Source: an uncultured Acidaminococcus sp. (GTDB taxonomy: Bacteria > Bacillota > Negativicutes > Acidaminococcales > Acidaminococcaceae). Taken from it: a DNA stretch of 30,440 bases. How positions within the stretch are numbered: the first letter of the stretch is position 1; each line of letters begins with the position of its first letter. A program made the translations under genes and the position numbers. This document shows, one piece after another, positions 22,260 through 29,690 of this stretch. Below the pieces are notes generated by a model. It was given only the letters and a program-made list of their open reading frames with translations, did no database searches and was not told where the DNA came from. The DNA is taken from assembly GCA_900770265.1 (NCBI GenBank), contig CAAGJR010000069.1:1-30440 (forward strand), in the 5' to 3' direction.

Positions 22260-23741
22260 TCACCCCTCTTCAAAGACCAGTTCCATGGCCGGCATGGTCA
22301 GATTCCCGTCCAGACAGTGGAGGACGCAGGGAGGCTGCTGCGGATGCAGGACCAGATGATACCTGCGGCCGCTTTCCGTCCGCCCCTGATGATCTTTATG
22401 TTCCAGGCCATTGGAGACCCACTGCAGCAGGATTTCCCGTACCTGTGGTTCCAGGACCGGCAAGGAATCGAACCTGATCCGATGCTCTTTTTCCAATGCC
22501 GCCAGTTTCTTCTGCTGCTTTTCCATCCGCTTCCGGGTTTCCTGCAGCACCCTGACCCGCTGGGCTGAAGTATCCCGCACCGGAGAGCGGTGTTCCTTCT
22601 CCCGTCCGCCCCGCTGCCGGCTGCGCAGCAGCACCTCCACCGGGGTTTCTTCATAGACAGAACTGTTCATACTGTCGGTTTCCCGACTCTCCCTGGAACG
22701 GAGATGCCGGGGCTTTTCCAGGCCGAAGACAGCGGCGGCCATGCAATGGGCCTGGGAAAGGTCCTCACAGGCCAGGAACAGTTCTGCCACCTTCCTGTAT
22801 TCTTCCCGACGGTTCACGCCCAGGGCATTCTGTTCACTGATCTGGGCGGCATAGCGGGTGATCCGGCGGATGATCTCATTTGTGGCATCGAACAGTTTCC
22901 CGGCTTCGTTCTCGCCGCCTCCCCGGCCCACGAACCAGTCCCGGATGCTGGCGTATCGTCCCCGGGCCCGGTCCAGCAGCTGCTCCCGGGTCACTTCCAC
23001 TTCCAGCCGGGGAATGGAGAGATCATAGTCTACGGCCTTTTCCAGCACCTGCTCTACCAGAGCCGGATCCATGCCGACCAGGGTCTCCTCGATGATGCCG
23101 GCATTGTTCTGGAGGCTGCGGACGAAATTCCGCAGATATTCGATCAGCCGGTCCTTGAACAGGAGAAACGCCCGGGTCTTCATCATTTCCTCGGCTTTTA
23201 CGCTGTTCAGGTCCCGGATATAATCATGGTAATTCTGGTTCAGGCGGATGAAATCATTATTCAAATCATTCCACCAGGTATAGACCGCTTCCGGAGATTC
23301 CCGCAGCATGGAGGGGAACCGGTCCACCGCCAGCCGGATCCGTTCCAGCAGAGAGGGTTCCAGGGAAGACCCTTCCACATGGAGGTTTTCCAGATGTTCG
23401 ATGAACCGCTCGATTTCCACACTGGTATCGGCCATCTGGTACCGGTATTTCCGGATCTTGAATTCGTCGATGGTCCGGGCATTGCGGGTATCCTGGACCA
23501 CTTCCAGGTTTTTCCATTCCACCAGGGCGGCCAGATCCTGCCGGCACTGGTCTTCCGTATAGTCCTTGAAATAAGGTTCTGCCGCCAGCAGCTGATGGAT
23601 TTCCTCCTCATACAGCCAGTACCGGAGTTTTTCGTATTGTTCAAAAAAAGCCCGCATGATGCAGCGGTACCGATCCGCATTGTCTGCATTGAGATAGCGG
23701 AGTTCCGAGATTTTGCGGAGCCGTGTTTCAGTAGCGATCAT
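22260..23741 (-). CDS. jetA: Wadjet type II kleisin subunit JetA (TIGR02677/DUF2397)
   Basis: 493 residues. The N-terminus carries the family hallmark LRYLNADNADRYRCIMRAFF and then EKLRYWLYEEEIHQLL, followed by the region FKIRKYRYQMADTSVEIERF. It is the MukF-like kleisin that bridges the two JetC heads and recruits JetB. A linker around residues 355-400 is rich in Ser, Arg and Glu; the C-terminal part (KQQKKLAALEKEHRIRF onward) is helical and probably contacts the JetC head. AAAGGAG lies 7 nt before the ATG. It is the first gene of jetABCD; the 76-nt gap to the ATPase gene upstream has no evident terminator. Confidence 0.95.
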   Translation of the reverse strand: MIATETRLRKISELRYLNADNADRYRCIMRAFFEQYEKLRYWLYEEEIHQLLAAEPYFKDYTEDQCRQDLAALVEWKNLEVVQDTRNARTIDEFKIRKYRYQMADTSVEIERFIEHLENLHVEGSSLEPSLLERIRLAVDRFPSMLRESPEAVYTWWNDLNNDFIRLNQNYHDYIRDLNSVKAEEMMKTRAFLLFKDRLIEYLRNFVRSLQNNAGIIEETLVGMDPALVEQVLEKAVDYDLSIPRLEVEVTREQLLDRARGRYASIRDWFVGRGGGENEAGKLFDATNEIIRRITRYAAQISEQNALGVNRREEYRKVAELFLACEDLSQAHCMAAAVFGLEKPRHLRSRESRETDSMNSSVYEETPVEVLLRSRQRGGREKEHRSPVRDTSAQRVRVLQETRKRMEKQQKKLAALEKEHRIRFDSLPVLEPQVREILLQWVSNGLEHKDHQGRTESGRRYHLVLHPQQPPCVLHCLDGNLTMPAMELVFEEG

Positions 23742-23817
23742 TCCTGTTCTCCTTTTTCTGGTCCAATCCCATCACAGTTCCTGGATGTCTGTCACCATCG
23801 GCTTTTTCTATTCTTTA

Positions 23818-25011
23818 TCAGACGGTTCCGTCATGCAGCAAAAAATCCACAATATTGATCTGCCGGATGCCGTCTTCCTCCTGTGACAATTCATCCAGGG
23901 TCAGGATGGCCTTGGGATAATTATCCTGGATCTGTTTCAAGGGTGTGATTTCCCTGTCAAACGTATGGGGATCCAGTACACTGGCCGAAACTTGATAATA
24001 TTCTCTCTGTCCATTCCGTTCCGCGATGAAGTCCACTTCCAGAGAATCCATTTTTCCGATAAATACGCGATACCCTCTCCGCAGCAGTTCCAGATAAACG
24101 ATGTTTTCCAGGATATGGCCTATATCGGACCGACGATTTCCCACCAGGAGACGGCGGAAGCCCATATCGACCAGATAGTATTTTTCCAGAGATTTCAGCT
24201 GTTCTTTTCCACGGATATCATACCGAGAAGCTTTATACAGGAAAAATGCCTCTTCCAGGGCTCTTACATAACGCTCTATGGTCTGACTGGACGTTTTTCG
24301 TCCATGAGAAACAAGATATCCTGCAATTTTTGAAAAAGAAACCAGGTTGCCCACATTGTCCATCAAAAAACGGATAACACTTTCCAAAAGCTCCACATCC
24401 TGGATCTTCTTCCGTTCGACCAGATCTTTCAGCAGAATCGTCGTGTAGATTCCCTGGAGATAATCATACCGGATGCTTTCGTCTCCAATGGCCGGTAAAT
24501 AGGGAAATCCTCCCCAGGTAAAATAATTTTTCCAGGCCTGACGAGTCTCTTCCCCCGTCAACTCTATATATTCACGAAAAGAAAAAGGCAGCATCTGGAT
24601 TTCTATGAACCGGCCACTGAGCAGCGTCGCCAATTCTCCTGAAAGCAAGCGAGCGTTGGATCCGGTCAGATACAGATCGATTTCCGGTCTGACGTACAAA
24701 GAATCCACAGCCTTCTGGAAGTGGTCCACCAACTGGACTTCATCCAGGAATACGTACGTTTTCATTCCCGGCCGGATTTGGGACAGGATTGTATCATGCA
24801 GTTTATGATAGTCCAGCAGCGGTTCATTCTCCAGTCGTTCAAAATTATAGAAAAGGATTTGTTCCTCTCCCACGCCCTGTTTCTTCAGTTCTTCCTGAAA
24901 TTGCTGCAGAAGCGTCGATTTTCCACAACGGCGGACTCCCGTGATGACTTTGATAAGCTGCTTATCCTGTAGTTGTTGCAAGCGTTGAAGATATTGTCGT
25001 CGCAGAATCAT
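23818..25011 (-). CDS. AAA-family ATP-binding protein with C-terminal DUF4143, upstream of Wadjet
   Basis: 397 residues from the ATG at 25011 (MILRRQYL), chosen because AAGGAAGG precedes it and because this places Walker A (GVRRCGKS, 25-32) and Walker B (TYVFLDE, 85-91) where the paralogue at 1267-2478 has them. A longer ATG start at 25044 lacks a ribosome site. It has TGSNARLLSGELATLLSGRF in the ATPase domain and EVDFIAERNGQREYYQVSA in DUF4143, a nuclease-like strand pair without the ExK lysine. The function is unknown. It stands 76 nt in front of jetA on the same strand, so it may be co-transcribed with Wadjet. A perfect inverted repeat lies just upstream. Confidence 0.9.
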   Translation of the reverse strand: MILRRQYLQRLQQLQDKQLIKVITGVRRCGKSTLLQQFQEELKKQGVGEEQILFYNFERLENEPLLDYHKLHDTILSQIRPGMKTYVFLDEVQLVDHFQKAVDSLYVRPEIDLYLTGSNARLLSGELATLLSGRFIEIQMLPFSFREYIELTGEETRQAWKNYFTWGGFPYLPAIGDESIRYDYLQGIYTTILLKDLVERKKIQDVELLESVIRFLMDNVGNLVSFSKIAGYLVSHGRKTSSQTIERYVRALEEAFFLYKASRYDIRGKEQLKSLEKYYLVDMGFRRLLVGNRRSDIGHILENIVYLELLRRGYRVFIGKMDSLEVDFIAERNGQREYYQVSASVLDPHTFDREITPLKQIQDNYPKAILTLDELSQEEDGIRQINIVDFLLHDGTV

Positions 25012-25055
25012 TTTCCCCACCTTCCTTTTTATAAAGTCTATCATGATAAAAAAGG

Positions 25056-25099
25056 AAAATCAAAAGTTTTTAACATAGAAACTAAAAACTTTTGATTTT
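25056..25099. repeat. 17-bp-arm inverted repeat upstream of the second DUF4143 ATPase
   Basis: AAAATCAAAAGTTTTTA (25056-25072) is matched exactly by TAAAAACTTTTGATTTT (25083-25099) with a 10-nt spacer, 44 nt from the chosen start codon. Arm length equals that of the repeat before the first DUF4143 gene, but the sequence is different. It could be an operator in the promoter or a leader hairpin. Confidence 0.9.
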
Positions 25100-25152
25100 T
25101 TATCGTTTCTTAGTTTTGATTTTGTTTCTTATTCCTTTCAAGCCGAAATGGC

Positions 25153-25175
25153 GGGCGGGTCACAGTGACCCGCCC
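25153..25175. repeat. GC-rich hairpin
   Basis: GGGCGGGTCAC-A-GTGACCCGCCC, two perfect 11-nt arms. It is similar in core and relative position to the hairpin at 11374-11392. Confidence 0.65.
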
Positions 25176-25184
25176 CCACGACAA

Positions 25185-25217
25185 GAGGAGCTGTGAAACT
25201 AATTTTCACAGCTCCTC
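25185..25217 (-). terminator. Hairpin downstream of the DUF362 gene
   Basis: GAGGAGCTGTGAAA (25185-25198) and TTTCACAGCTCCTC (25204-25217) form a perfect 14-bp stem, nearly the same sequence as at 11334-11366. On the minus strand CTTGTCGTGG follows, not a true T-tract. Confidence 0.55.
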
Positions 25218-25223
25218 TATTTT

Positions 25224-25271
25224 GCCAGCGTCAGCTGGCTTCCATCAGCGTATGACCTATGACGTATGACA
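25224..25271 (-). repeat. REP-like intergenic element, copy C
   Basis: On the minus strand, three 7-mers of a different word (GTCATAC/GTCATAG type, 25251-25271) then GCTGATGGAAGC and the hairpin GCCAGC-TGAC-GCTGGC (25224-25239). It shares the GATGGAAGC plus hairpin core with copies A and B. Confidence 0.82.
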
Positions 25272-25279
25272 GTTCCCGC

Positions 25280-26401
25280 TCACATCCTGATCAGTTCATA
25301 CTGTCTTGTCCCGATGCCGATCTTTTCCCCGTGTTCCAGGGTGGTTTCCCAATCCACTTTGGGGTTGCTGTCCAGGAAATGGTCGTGGTGGCATTTCCAG
25401 CCTTTCTCAGCCAGATGGTCGGACAGCTGGCTGTTGGGCAGGGGCTGGGCCTTCTGGCAGGCGTCGGCGCAGGCCTGGTCCAGGGCCACCGGGTCGAAGG
25501 ACGCAAACATGCCGATGTTGGGCAGGATGGGAGCATCGTTTTCCCCATGGCAGTCGCAGTTGGGGGAAATGTCCATGACCATGTTGATGTGGAAGCAGGG
25601 CCGGCCGTGGACTACGGCCAGGGCATATTCGGCCATCTTTTTGTCCAGCAGTTCGTTGGCATCCCACTGCACCGTCTCGATGGCATCGAAAGAGCAGGCC
25701 CCGATGCAGCGGCCGCAGCCGGCACACTTTTCCTCATCGATATGGGCTTTATGGTTTTCGTAAGTGATGGCATCGGACCCACATTCAGGCGCGCAGCGCT
25801 GGCAGCCCCGGCACAGTTCCTCGTTCACCCTGGGTTTGCCGGAGGAATGCTGTTCCATCTTGCCGGCCCGGCTGCCACAGCCCATGCCGATGTTCTTCAG
25901 GGCGCCGCCGAACCCGGTGGATTCGTGGCCCTTGAAATGGGCCAGGCTGATGAACACGTCGGCGTCCATCACGGCCCGTCCGATCTTGGCACTCTTGATG
26001 TATTCCCCGTTCGGCACCGGCACTTCCACTTCATCAGTGCCCTTCAGCCCGTCGCCGATGATCACGTGGCACCCGGTGGTGGTGGGGTTATACCCGTTCT
26101 GGGCTGCACATTCCAGATGATCCAGGGCGTTCTTCCGGCTGCCCGGATACAGGGTATTGCAGTCCGTCAGGAAGGGTTTGCCGCCTTTTTCCTTGATCAA
26201 ATCCGCCAGGGCCTTCACATACTGGGGCCGGATGGTAGCCAGGTTGCCCAGTTCGCCAAAATGCATCTTGATGGCCACATACTTGCCGTCCAGGTCCAGG
26301 CTTTCCAGCCCGGCCCGTTTGCACAGCCGCTGGAATTTCGTCAGCAGGCTGGTGCCCACCGGGCACCGGAAATCCGTAAAATACACCTTCGCCTTTTCCA
26401 T
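25280..26401 (-). CDS. DUF362 protein with two 4Fe-4S clusters
   Basis: 373 residues. The N-terminal and central part is DUF362 (KVYFTDFRCP, IKMHFGELGN, FISLAHFKGHESTGFGGALK). A ferredoxin insertion holds two CxxCxxCxxxC motifs: CRGCQRCAPEC and CAGCGRCIGAC, enough for two [4Fe-4S] clusters. It is probably a cytoplasmic electron-transfer protein; the partner is unknown. The ATG at 26401 (MEKAKVYF) has AAGGGGAG 6 nt upstream; a longer in-frame start exists but is less supported. It is flanked by REP-like elements on both sides and seems to be a single-gene unit. Confidence 0.9.
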   Translation of the reverse strand: MEKAKVYFTDFRCPVGTSLLTKFQRLCKRAGLESLDLDGKYVAIKMHFGELGNLATIRPQYVKALADLIKEKGGKPFLTDCNTLYPGSRKNALDHLECAAQNGYNPTTTGCHVIIGDGLKGTDEVEVPVPNGEYIKSAKIGRAVMDADVFISLAHFKGHESTGFGGALKNIGMGCGSRAGKMEQHSSGKPRVNEELCRGCQRCAPECGSDAITYENHKAHIDEEKCAGCGRCIGACSFDAIETVQWDANELLDKKMAEYALAVVHGRPCFHINMVMDISPNCDCHGENDAPILPNIGMFASFDPVALDQACADACQKAQPLPNSQLSDHLAEKGWKCHHDHFLDSNPKVDWETTLEHGEKIGIGTRQYELIRM

Positions 26402-26436
26402 TGTTTTCTCCCCTTTGCAGGCCATTCCCATGGCCC

Positions 26437-26539
26437 AGTCACTAGTCCCTAGTCACTAGTCTGCAGCCTGTTGAAGCAAAATGCCGGGCATTTTGCCTCT
26501 GCTTACTCACTAGCCACTAACCACTATCCACTACTCACT
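26437..26539 (+). repeat. REP-like intergenic element, copy D
   Basis: Four 7-mers (AGTCACT, AGTCCCT, AGTCACT, AGTCTGC) at 26437-26464, then AGCCTGTTGAAGC and a hairpin GCAAAATGCC-G-GGCATTTTGC (26476-26496). Five further degenerate 7-mers ending in CACT (26505-26539) follow. The heptamers and the GAAGC entry match copy A, but the hairpin arms are entirely different and still pair. Confidence 0.85.
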
Positions 26540-26545
26540 TACCAA

Positions 26546-27028
26546 TCAGTGATGATACTTCTCTTTCCGCAAAATCTTGAACCCCCGGTAGATCTGTTCC
26601 AGCAGCAGGATCCGGATCATCTGGTGGGTAAAGGTCAGCGGCGAAAATTTCCAGCGGAAGTCCGCACGCCTGCGCAGTTCATCCGTATAGCCGAAGGGGC
26701 CCCCGATGACGAACGTCAGGTGGCTCACCCCCTCCACCATCCACTGGCCCAGTTTCTCGGCCAGTTCCGGCGAAGAGATCTCTTTTCCCTTCAGATCCAG
26801 CAGCACCACATAGCTGTGTTCCGGGATCAGCTTCAGCACCCGGTCCGTTTCCCGGGCCAGGATCTGGGCCTCTTCTGCCGGGGAGGCATTGTCGGGCATC
26901 TTCTCTTCATTGATACACCGGGTCTCCAGCTGGCAGTAGGCACCCAGCCGCTTCGTGAATTCCGCTTCCGCGTCCCGCAGGTACTTTTCCTTCAGTTTGC
27001 CCACACAGGCAATGGTGATCTTGATCAT
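26546..27028 (-). CDS. rlmH: 23S rRNA (pseudouridine-1915-N3)-methyltransferase
   Basis: 160 residues, the normal SPOUT-class RlmH length. It begins MIKITIACVGKLKEKYLRDA; the SAM-binding knot shows FVIGGPFGYTDELRRRADF, and the C-terminus is the conserved IYRGFKILRKEKYHH. It methylates helix 69 of 23S rRNA in the 70S ribosome. Its ATG overlaps the htrA stop (ATGA, 27025-27028), so it is translated with htrA. The position after walJ and htrA matches the end of the wal locus in many Firmicutes. Confidence 0.97.
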   Translation of the reverse strand: MIKITIACVGKLKEKYLRDAEAEFTKRLGAYCQLETRCINEEKMPDNASPAEEAQILARETDRVLKLIPEHSYVVLLDLKGKEISSPELAEKLGQWMVEGVSHLTFVIGGPFGYTDELRRRADFRWKFSPLTFTHQMIRILLLEQIYRGFKILRKEKYHH

Positions 27029-28155
27029 TGCTGGCTGCTCTGCTGAGGCATTTCCGTCAGCGTCACGGTCTTCGTCACTTCTTCGTCCCCTCTCAGGATG
27101 GTCACGGGAACCTGTTCACCCACCTGGCACTTGCCCAGGGCTTCCCGCAGGTCGGCTACAGTATCCACTTTAGTACCGTTGAACTTAACGATAATATCGT
27201 TTGGACGGATTCCACCACGATATGCAGGGCCGTTTTGAAACAATTTTACAACGAACAGCCCTCCTCTCAGATCCAGGTCGAAGCCCAGCCGCTGGGCCAG
27301 GTTCTTATCCAGCAGGCTGACGCCCAGGTACGGACGGACCACCCGGCCTTTTTCGGCCAGTTCCTTCAGGATGGGTTTCGCTTCGTTGATGGGGATGGCA
27401 AAGCCGATGCCTTCCACGCCGGTGGCGGCAATCTTCGCACTGTTGATGCCGATGACCTGTCCATCGGCGTTCACCAGGGCCCCGCCAGAATTCCCGGGGT
27501 TGATGGCGGCGTCGGTCTGGATCAGCTTGAATTTCCGTTCACCCATGTCGATGCTCCGGTTCAGGGCGCTGATCACCCCGGCCGTCACACTGCCCCGGAA
27601 TTCCATACCCAGAGGGTTACCGATGGCAATGGCCGGTTCGCCCACCATCAGGGAATCAGAATCCCCGAATTCCGCTACGGGAAGGTCTTCATTGGCCTCG
27701 ATCTTCACCACAGCCAGATCCGTGGTGGGGTCCGTGCCCAGCACCTTGCCGCTGTAGGTCTTGCCGTCCGGCAGGCTCACCACGATTTCCTGGGCCCCTT
27801 CCACCACGTGGTTGTTGGTGGCGATCAGGCCGTCCTTGCTGTAGATCACGCCGGAGCCGCTGCCCTGTTCCACCAGCTGAGTGCGGTTGAAGTAATCCCG
27901 TACCAGGGCCTTGTTGGTGATACCGACCACAGCCGGGCCCACCTTCTTGGCAGCCTGGACGATGGGCGTATTCCGGGCGGAGCTGAGCTTGGCTTCATTC
28001 TGTTTGGCCTGTTCCGCCTGGGTCACGGCCGGCTTCGTTTCCGTCTTGCTGGCGGCACTCTTGCTGGCTGCACCGCAGCCGGCGGCCAGGATGCTGGTGC
28101 TGAGAGACAGGGCCAGCAAAATCCCTGCTGTTTTTCTCTTGATATTGTATTTCAT
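27025..28155 (-). CDS. htrA: HtrA/DegP-type serine protease with one PDZ domain, probable lipoprotein
   Basis: 376 residues. A signal sequence (1-26) ends LAAGC, so Cys27 is a candidate lipid attachment site. The trypsin-like domain has the full triad: His116 (ATNNHVVEG), Asp146 (TTDLAVVKI) and Ser223 (INPGNSGGAL). One PDZ domain follows (about 275-365, VRPYLGVSLL onward). It would degrade misfolded proteins outside the cytoplasmic membrane. It begins 16 nt after the walJ stop and ends overlapping rlmH, so the three form one operon. Firmicutes HtrA usually has an N-terminal membrane helix; the lipobox is a variation. Confidence 0.95.
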   Translation of the reverse strand: MKYNIKRKTAGILLALSLSTSILAAGCGAASKSAASKTETKPAVTQAEQAKQNEAKLSSARNTPIVQAAKKVGPAVVGITNKALVRDYFNRTQLVEQGSGSGVIYSKDGLIATNNHVVEGAQEIVVSLPDGKTYSGKVLGTDPTTDLAVVKIEANEDLPVAEFGDSDSLMVGEPAIAIGNPLGMEFRGSVTAGVISALNRSIDMGERKFKLIQTDAAINPGNSGGALVNADGQVIGINSAKIAATGVEGIGFAIPINEAKPILKELAEKGRVVRPYLGVSLLDKNLAQRLGFDLDLRGGLFVVKLFQNGPAYRGGIRPNDIIVKFNGTKVDTVADLREALGKCQVGEQVPVTILRGDEEVTKTVTLTEMPQQSSQQ

Positions 28156-28171
28156 GATGGTTCTCCTTTTT

Positions 28172-28957
28172 TTACCACACGTTGCTGACCAGCGTCTGCT
28201 GGCTGGCCACGTAGAGTTTGATCTTCCGGTTCACGCTGGCCCCTTCCAGGGCGTCCTTCACAGTCTGATAGGCCCGGTCCGGCGTGTTGTTCTTTTCACT
28301 GAGGTGGGCCAGGAACACCTCGGCCGGAGGTGCGTCCAGAGAAGCCAGGAACTGGCCGGCCGTCTTATTGGACAGATGGCCGTCCTCCCCCAGGATCCGC
28401 CGCTGCAGGGCGATGGGATAGGGCCCGTTCCGCAGCATGGTCTCGTCGTGGTTGGCTTCCAGCACCATGACATCCGCCCCTTCCGCCGCCTGCTCCACCG
28501 TCTTCGTGATGGTGCCGCAGTCCGTCAGGTACGTGCATTTCTCGTCCCCGCTGAAGATTTCGTACCCCACCGGGTCCGCCGCATCATGGGAAATCCGGAA
28601 GGACTTGATCTGCAGGCTGCCCAATGTGCAGCTGCGGGGAATCACCCGCACCTGGGGCCGGGGCAGCAGCCGCCGCACGGGCAGCTGGGCCCAGGTCCTT
28701 TCATTGGCGAAGATGGGGATTGTGCTGTAATGTTTGGCGAACACCTCCAGCCCGGCCACGTGGTCCTTGTGTTCATGGGTCAGGAAAATCCCGCTGAGGT
28801 CTTCCGGTTCCACGCCGCAGGCCCGGAGCCCCTGGACGATCCGCCGGCAGGAAATCCCTGCATCGATCAATATGGCAGTCTGGCCGGACCGGATCAGGGT
28901 GGAATTGCCCCGGCTCCCGCTGGCCAGTACTGCTACTGCAAAATTAGTCAAAGTCAT
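28172..28957 (-). CDS. walJ: MBL-fold metallo-hydrolase, WalJ/YycJ-like
   Basis: 261 residues. It begins VAVLASGSRGNSTLI, the YycJ/WalJ hallmark, with the zinc-binding LTHEHKDHVAG (HxHxDH, about 60-70), then YLTDCGT and EANHDE. The C-terminal motif VFLAHLSEKNNTP completes the metal site. WalJ proteins are 5'-3' exonuclease-type hydrolases linked with cell-wall and replication control. Here it leads walJ-htrA-rlmH, but no walRKHI genes precede it; perR does. The ribosome site before the ATG at 28957 is weak. Confidence 0.9.
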   Translation of the reverse strand: MTLTNFAVAVLASGSRGNSTLIRSGQTAILIDAGISCRRIVQGLRACGVEPEDLSGIFLTHEHKDHVAGLEVFAKHYSTIPIFANERTWAQLPVRRLLPRPQVRVIPRSCTLGSLQIKSFRISHDAADPVGYEIFSGDEKCTYLTDCGTITKTVEQAAEGADVMVLEANHDETMLRNGPYPIALQRRILGEDGHLSNKTAGQFLASLDAPPAEVFLAHLSEKNNTPDRAYQTVKDALEGASVNRKIKLYVASQQTLVSNVW

Positions 28958-29005
28958 ACAAACACCGTTCTATACAAAAATGTCGGGGCAATCCTTCACC
29001 CCGCT

Positions 29006-29048
29006 ATTATACTTACCATTATAGCAAAAACAGGGAACGAAATGTAAA
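29006..29048 (-). promoter_or_regulatory. Possible promoter region of walJ-htrA-rlmH
   Basis: Two TATAAT boxes on the minus strand (29018-29023 and 29006-29011). The first has TTTACA (29043-29048) at a long 19-nt spacing. Which is used cannot be told; the site abuts the perR terminator. Confidence 0.4.
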
Positions 29049-29078
29049 AAAATACCGAACTCTTGCGAGTCCGGTATT
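29046..29078 (-). terminator. Intrinsic terminator after perR
   Basis: On the minus strand AATACCGGACTC-GCAA-GAGTTCGGTATT (29051-29078) is a 12-bp stem with one G-U pair, followed by TTTTT. Confidence 0.9.
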
Positions 29079-29088
29079 GCTTCCTGCT

Positions 29089-29526
29089 TCAGTTTTTCTT
29101 GGGCTGGCAGTCCGGGCACAGACCATAGAAATAGAACTGATGGCCCTGGACGGTGAACCCGGTTTCGGCTGCCACCAGGCTTTCGATCGCCTTGGCATCC
29201 AGATGGGGCACGTCACACACCTTGCCGCATTTCATGCAGCGGATGTGGGGATGTTCCATCACATTGGCATCATACCGGAAGCTGTCTTCCCCGGTATTCA
29301 GCACCTGGATGATGTGCAGCTTGCTGAAGATTTCCACGGATTTGTACACCGTAGCAAAACTCATGGTGGGGTATTTCTCCTTCACCTTGTTGTAGATCAT
29401 TTCCGCTGTCGGATGTTCCGTGGTATGAGCCAGCATATCGTATACGGCCAGTCTCTGGGGAGTGACTTTGCAGCCATTGTCCCGGAGCAGTTGAGCCAAT
29501 TCTCCTGCGGTTAACGTATCCAACAC
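29089..29526 (-). CDS. perR: Peroxide-stress repressor PerR (Fur family)
   Basis: 145 residues, exactly the length of Bacillus PerR. The regulatory-metal ligands are all in place, shifted by one: His38, Asp86, His92, His94 and Asp105 (Bacillus 37, 85, 91, 93, 104); the structural zinc cysteines are 97, 100, 137 and 140. The winged HTH (VTPQRLAVYDMLAHTTEHPT, then SFATVYKSVEIF) binds AT-rich palindromes. Asp105 argues for PerR over Fur or Zur. The start is uncertain: the frame has only TTG (29526) or GTG (29529), both very close to AAGGAGG. It has its own promoter and terminator; a palindrome at the start suggests autoregulation. Confidence 0.9.
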   Translation of the reverse strand: MLDTLTAGELAQLLRDNGCKVTPQRLAVYDMLAHTTEHPTAEMIYNKVKEKYPTMSFATVYKSVEIFSKLHIIQVLNTGEDSFRYDANVMEHPHIRCMKCGKVCDVPHLDAKAIESLVAAETGFTVQGHQFYFYGLCPDCQPKKN

Positions 29527-29560
29527 CTCCTTCTCTTCCTTTTCGTTGGTATACTCTTTT

Positions 29561-29572
29561 TAATAATTATTA
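29561..29572. promoter_or_regulatory. AT palindrome at the perR transcription start, possible Per-box
   Basis: TAATAATTATTA is a perfect 12-bp palindrome lying just downstream of the perR -10. Its composition is Fur/PerR-box-like though it is not the exact Bacillus consensus. Confidence 0.55.
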
Positions 29573-29580
29573 CTATATTT

Positions 29581-29609
29581 AATATACAAGTTTGTATTCA
29601 TTTTGTCAA
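29581..29609 (-). promoter_or_regulatory. Promoter of perR
   Basis: Minus-strand -35 TTGACA (29604-29609), 17-nt spacer, -10 TATATT (29581-29586). The start would fall near 29574. Confidence 0.8.
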
Positions 29610-29690
29610 CACTTTTTTATGTCAAAAGATGCTGACTAGATGGTCATTTTCGGGATTTTCTGGAATGATTATTAAAAAGCGTATTTTGTT

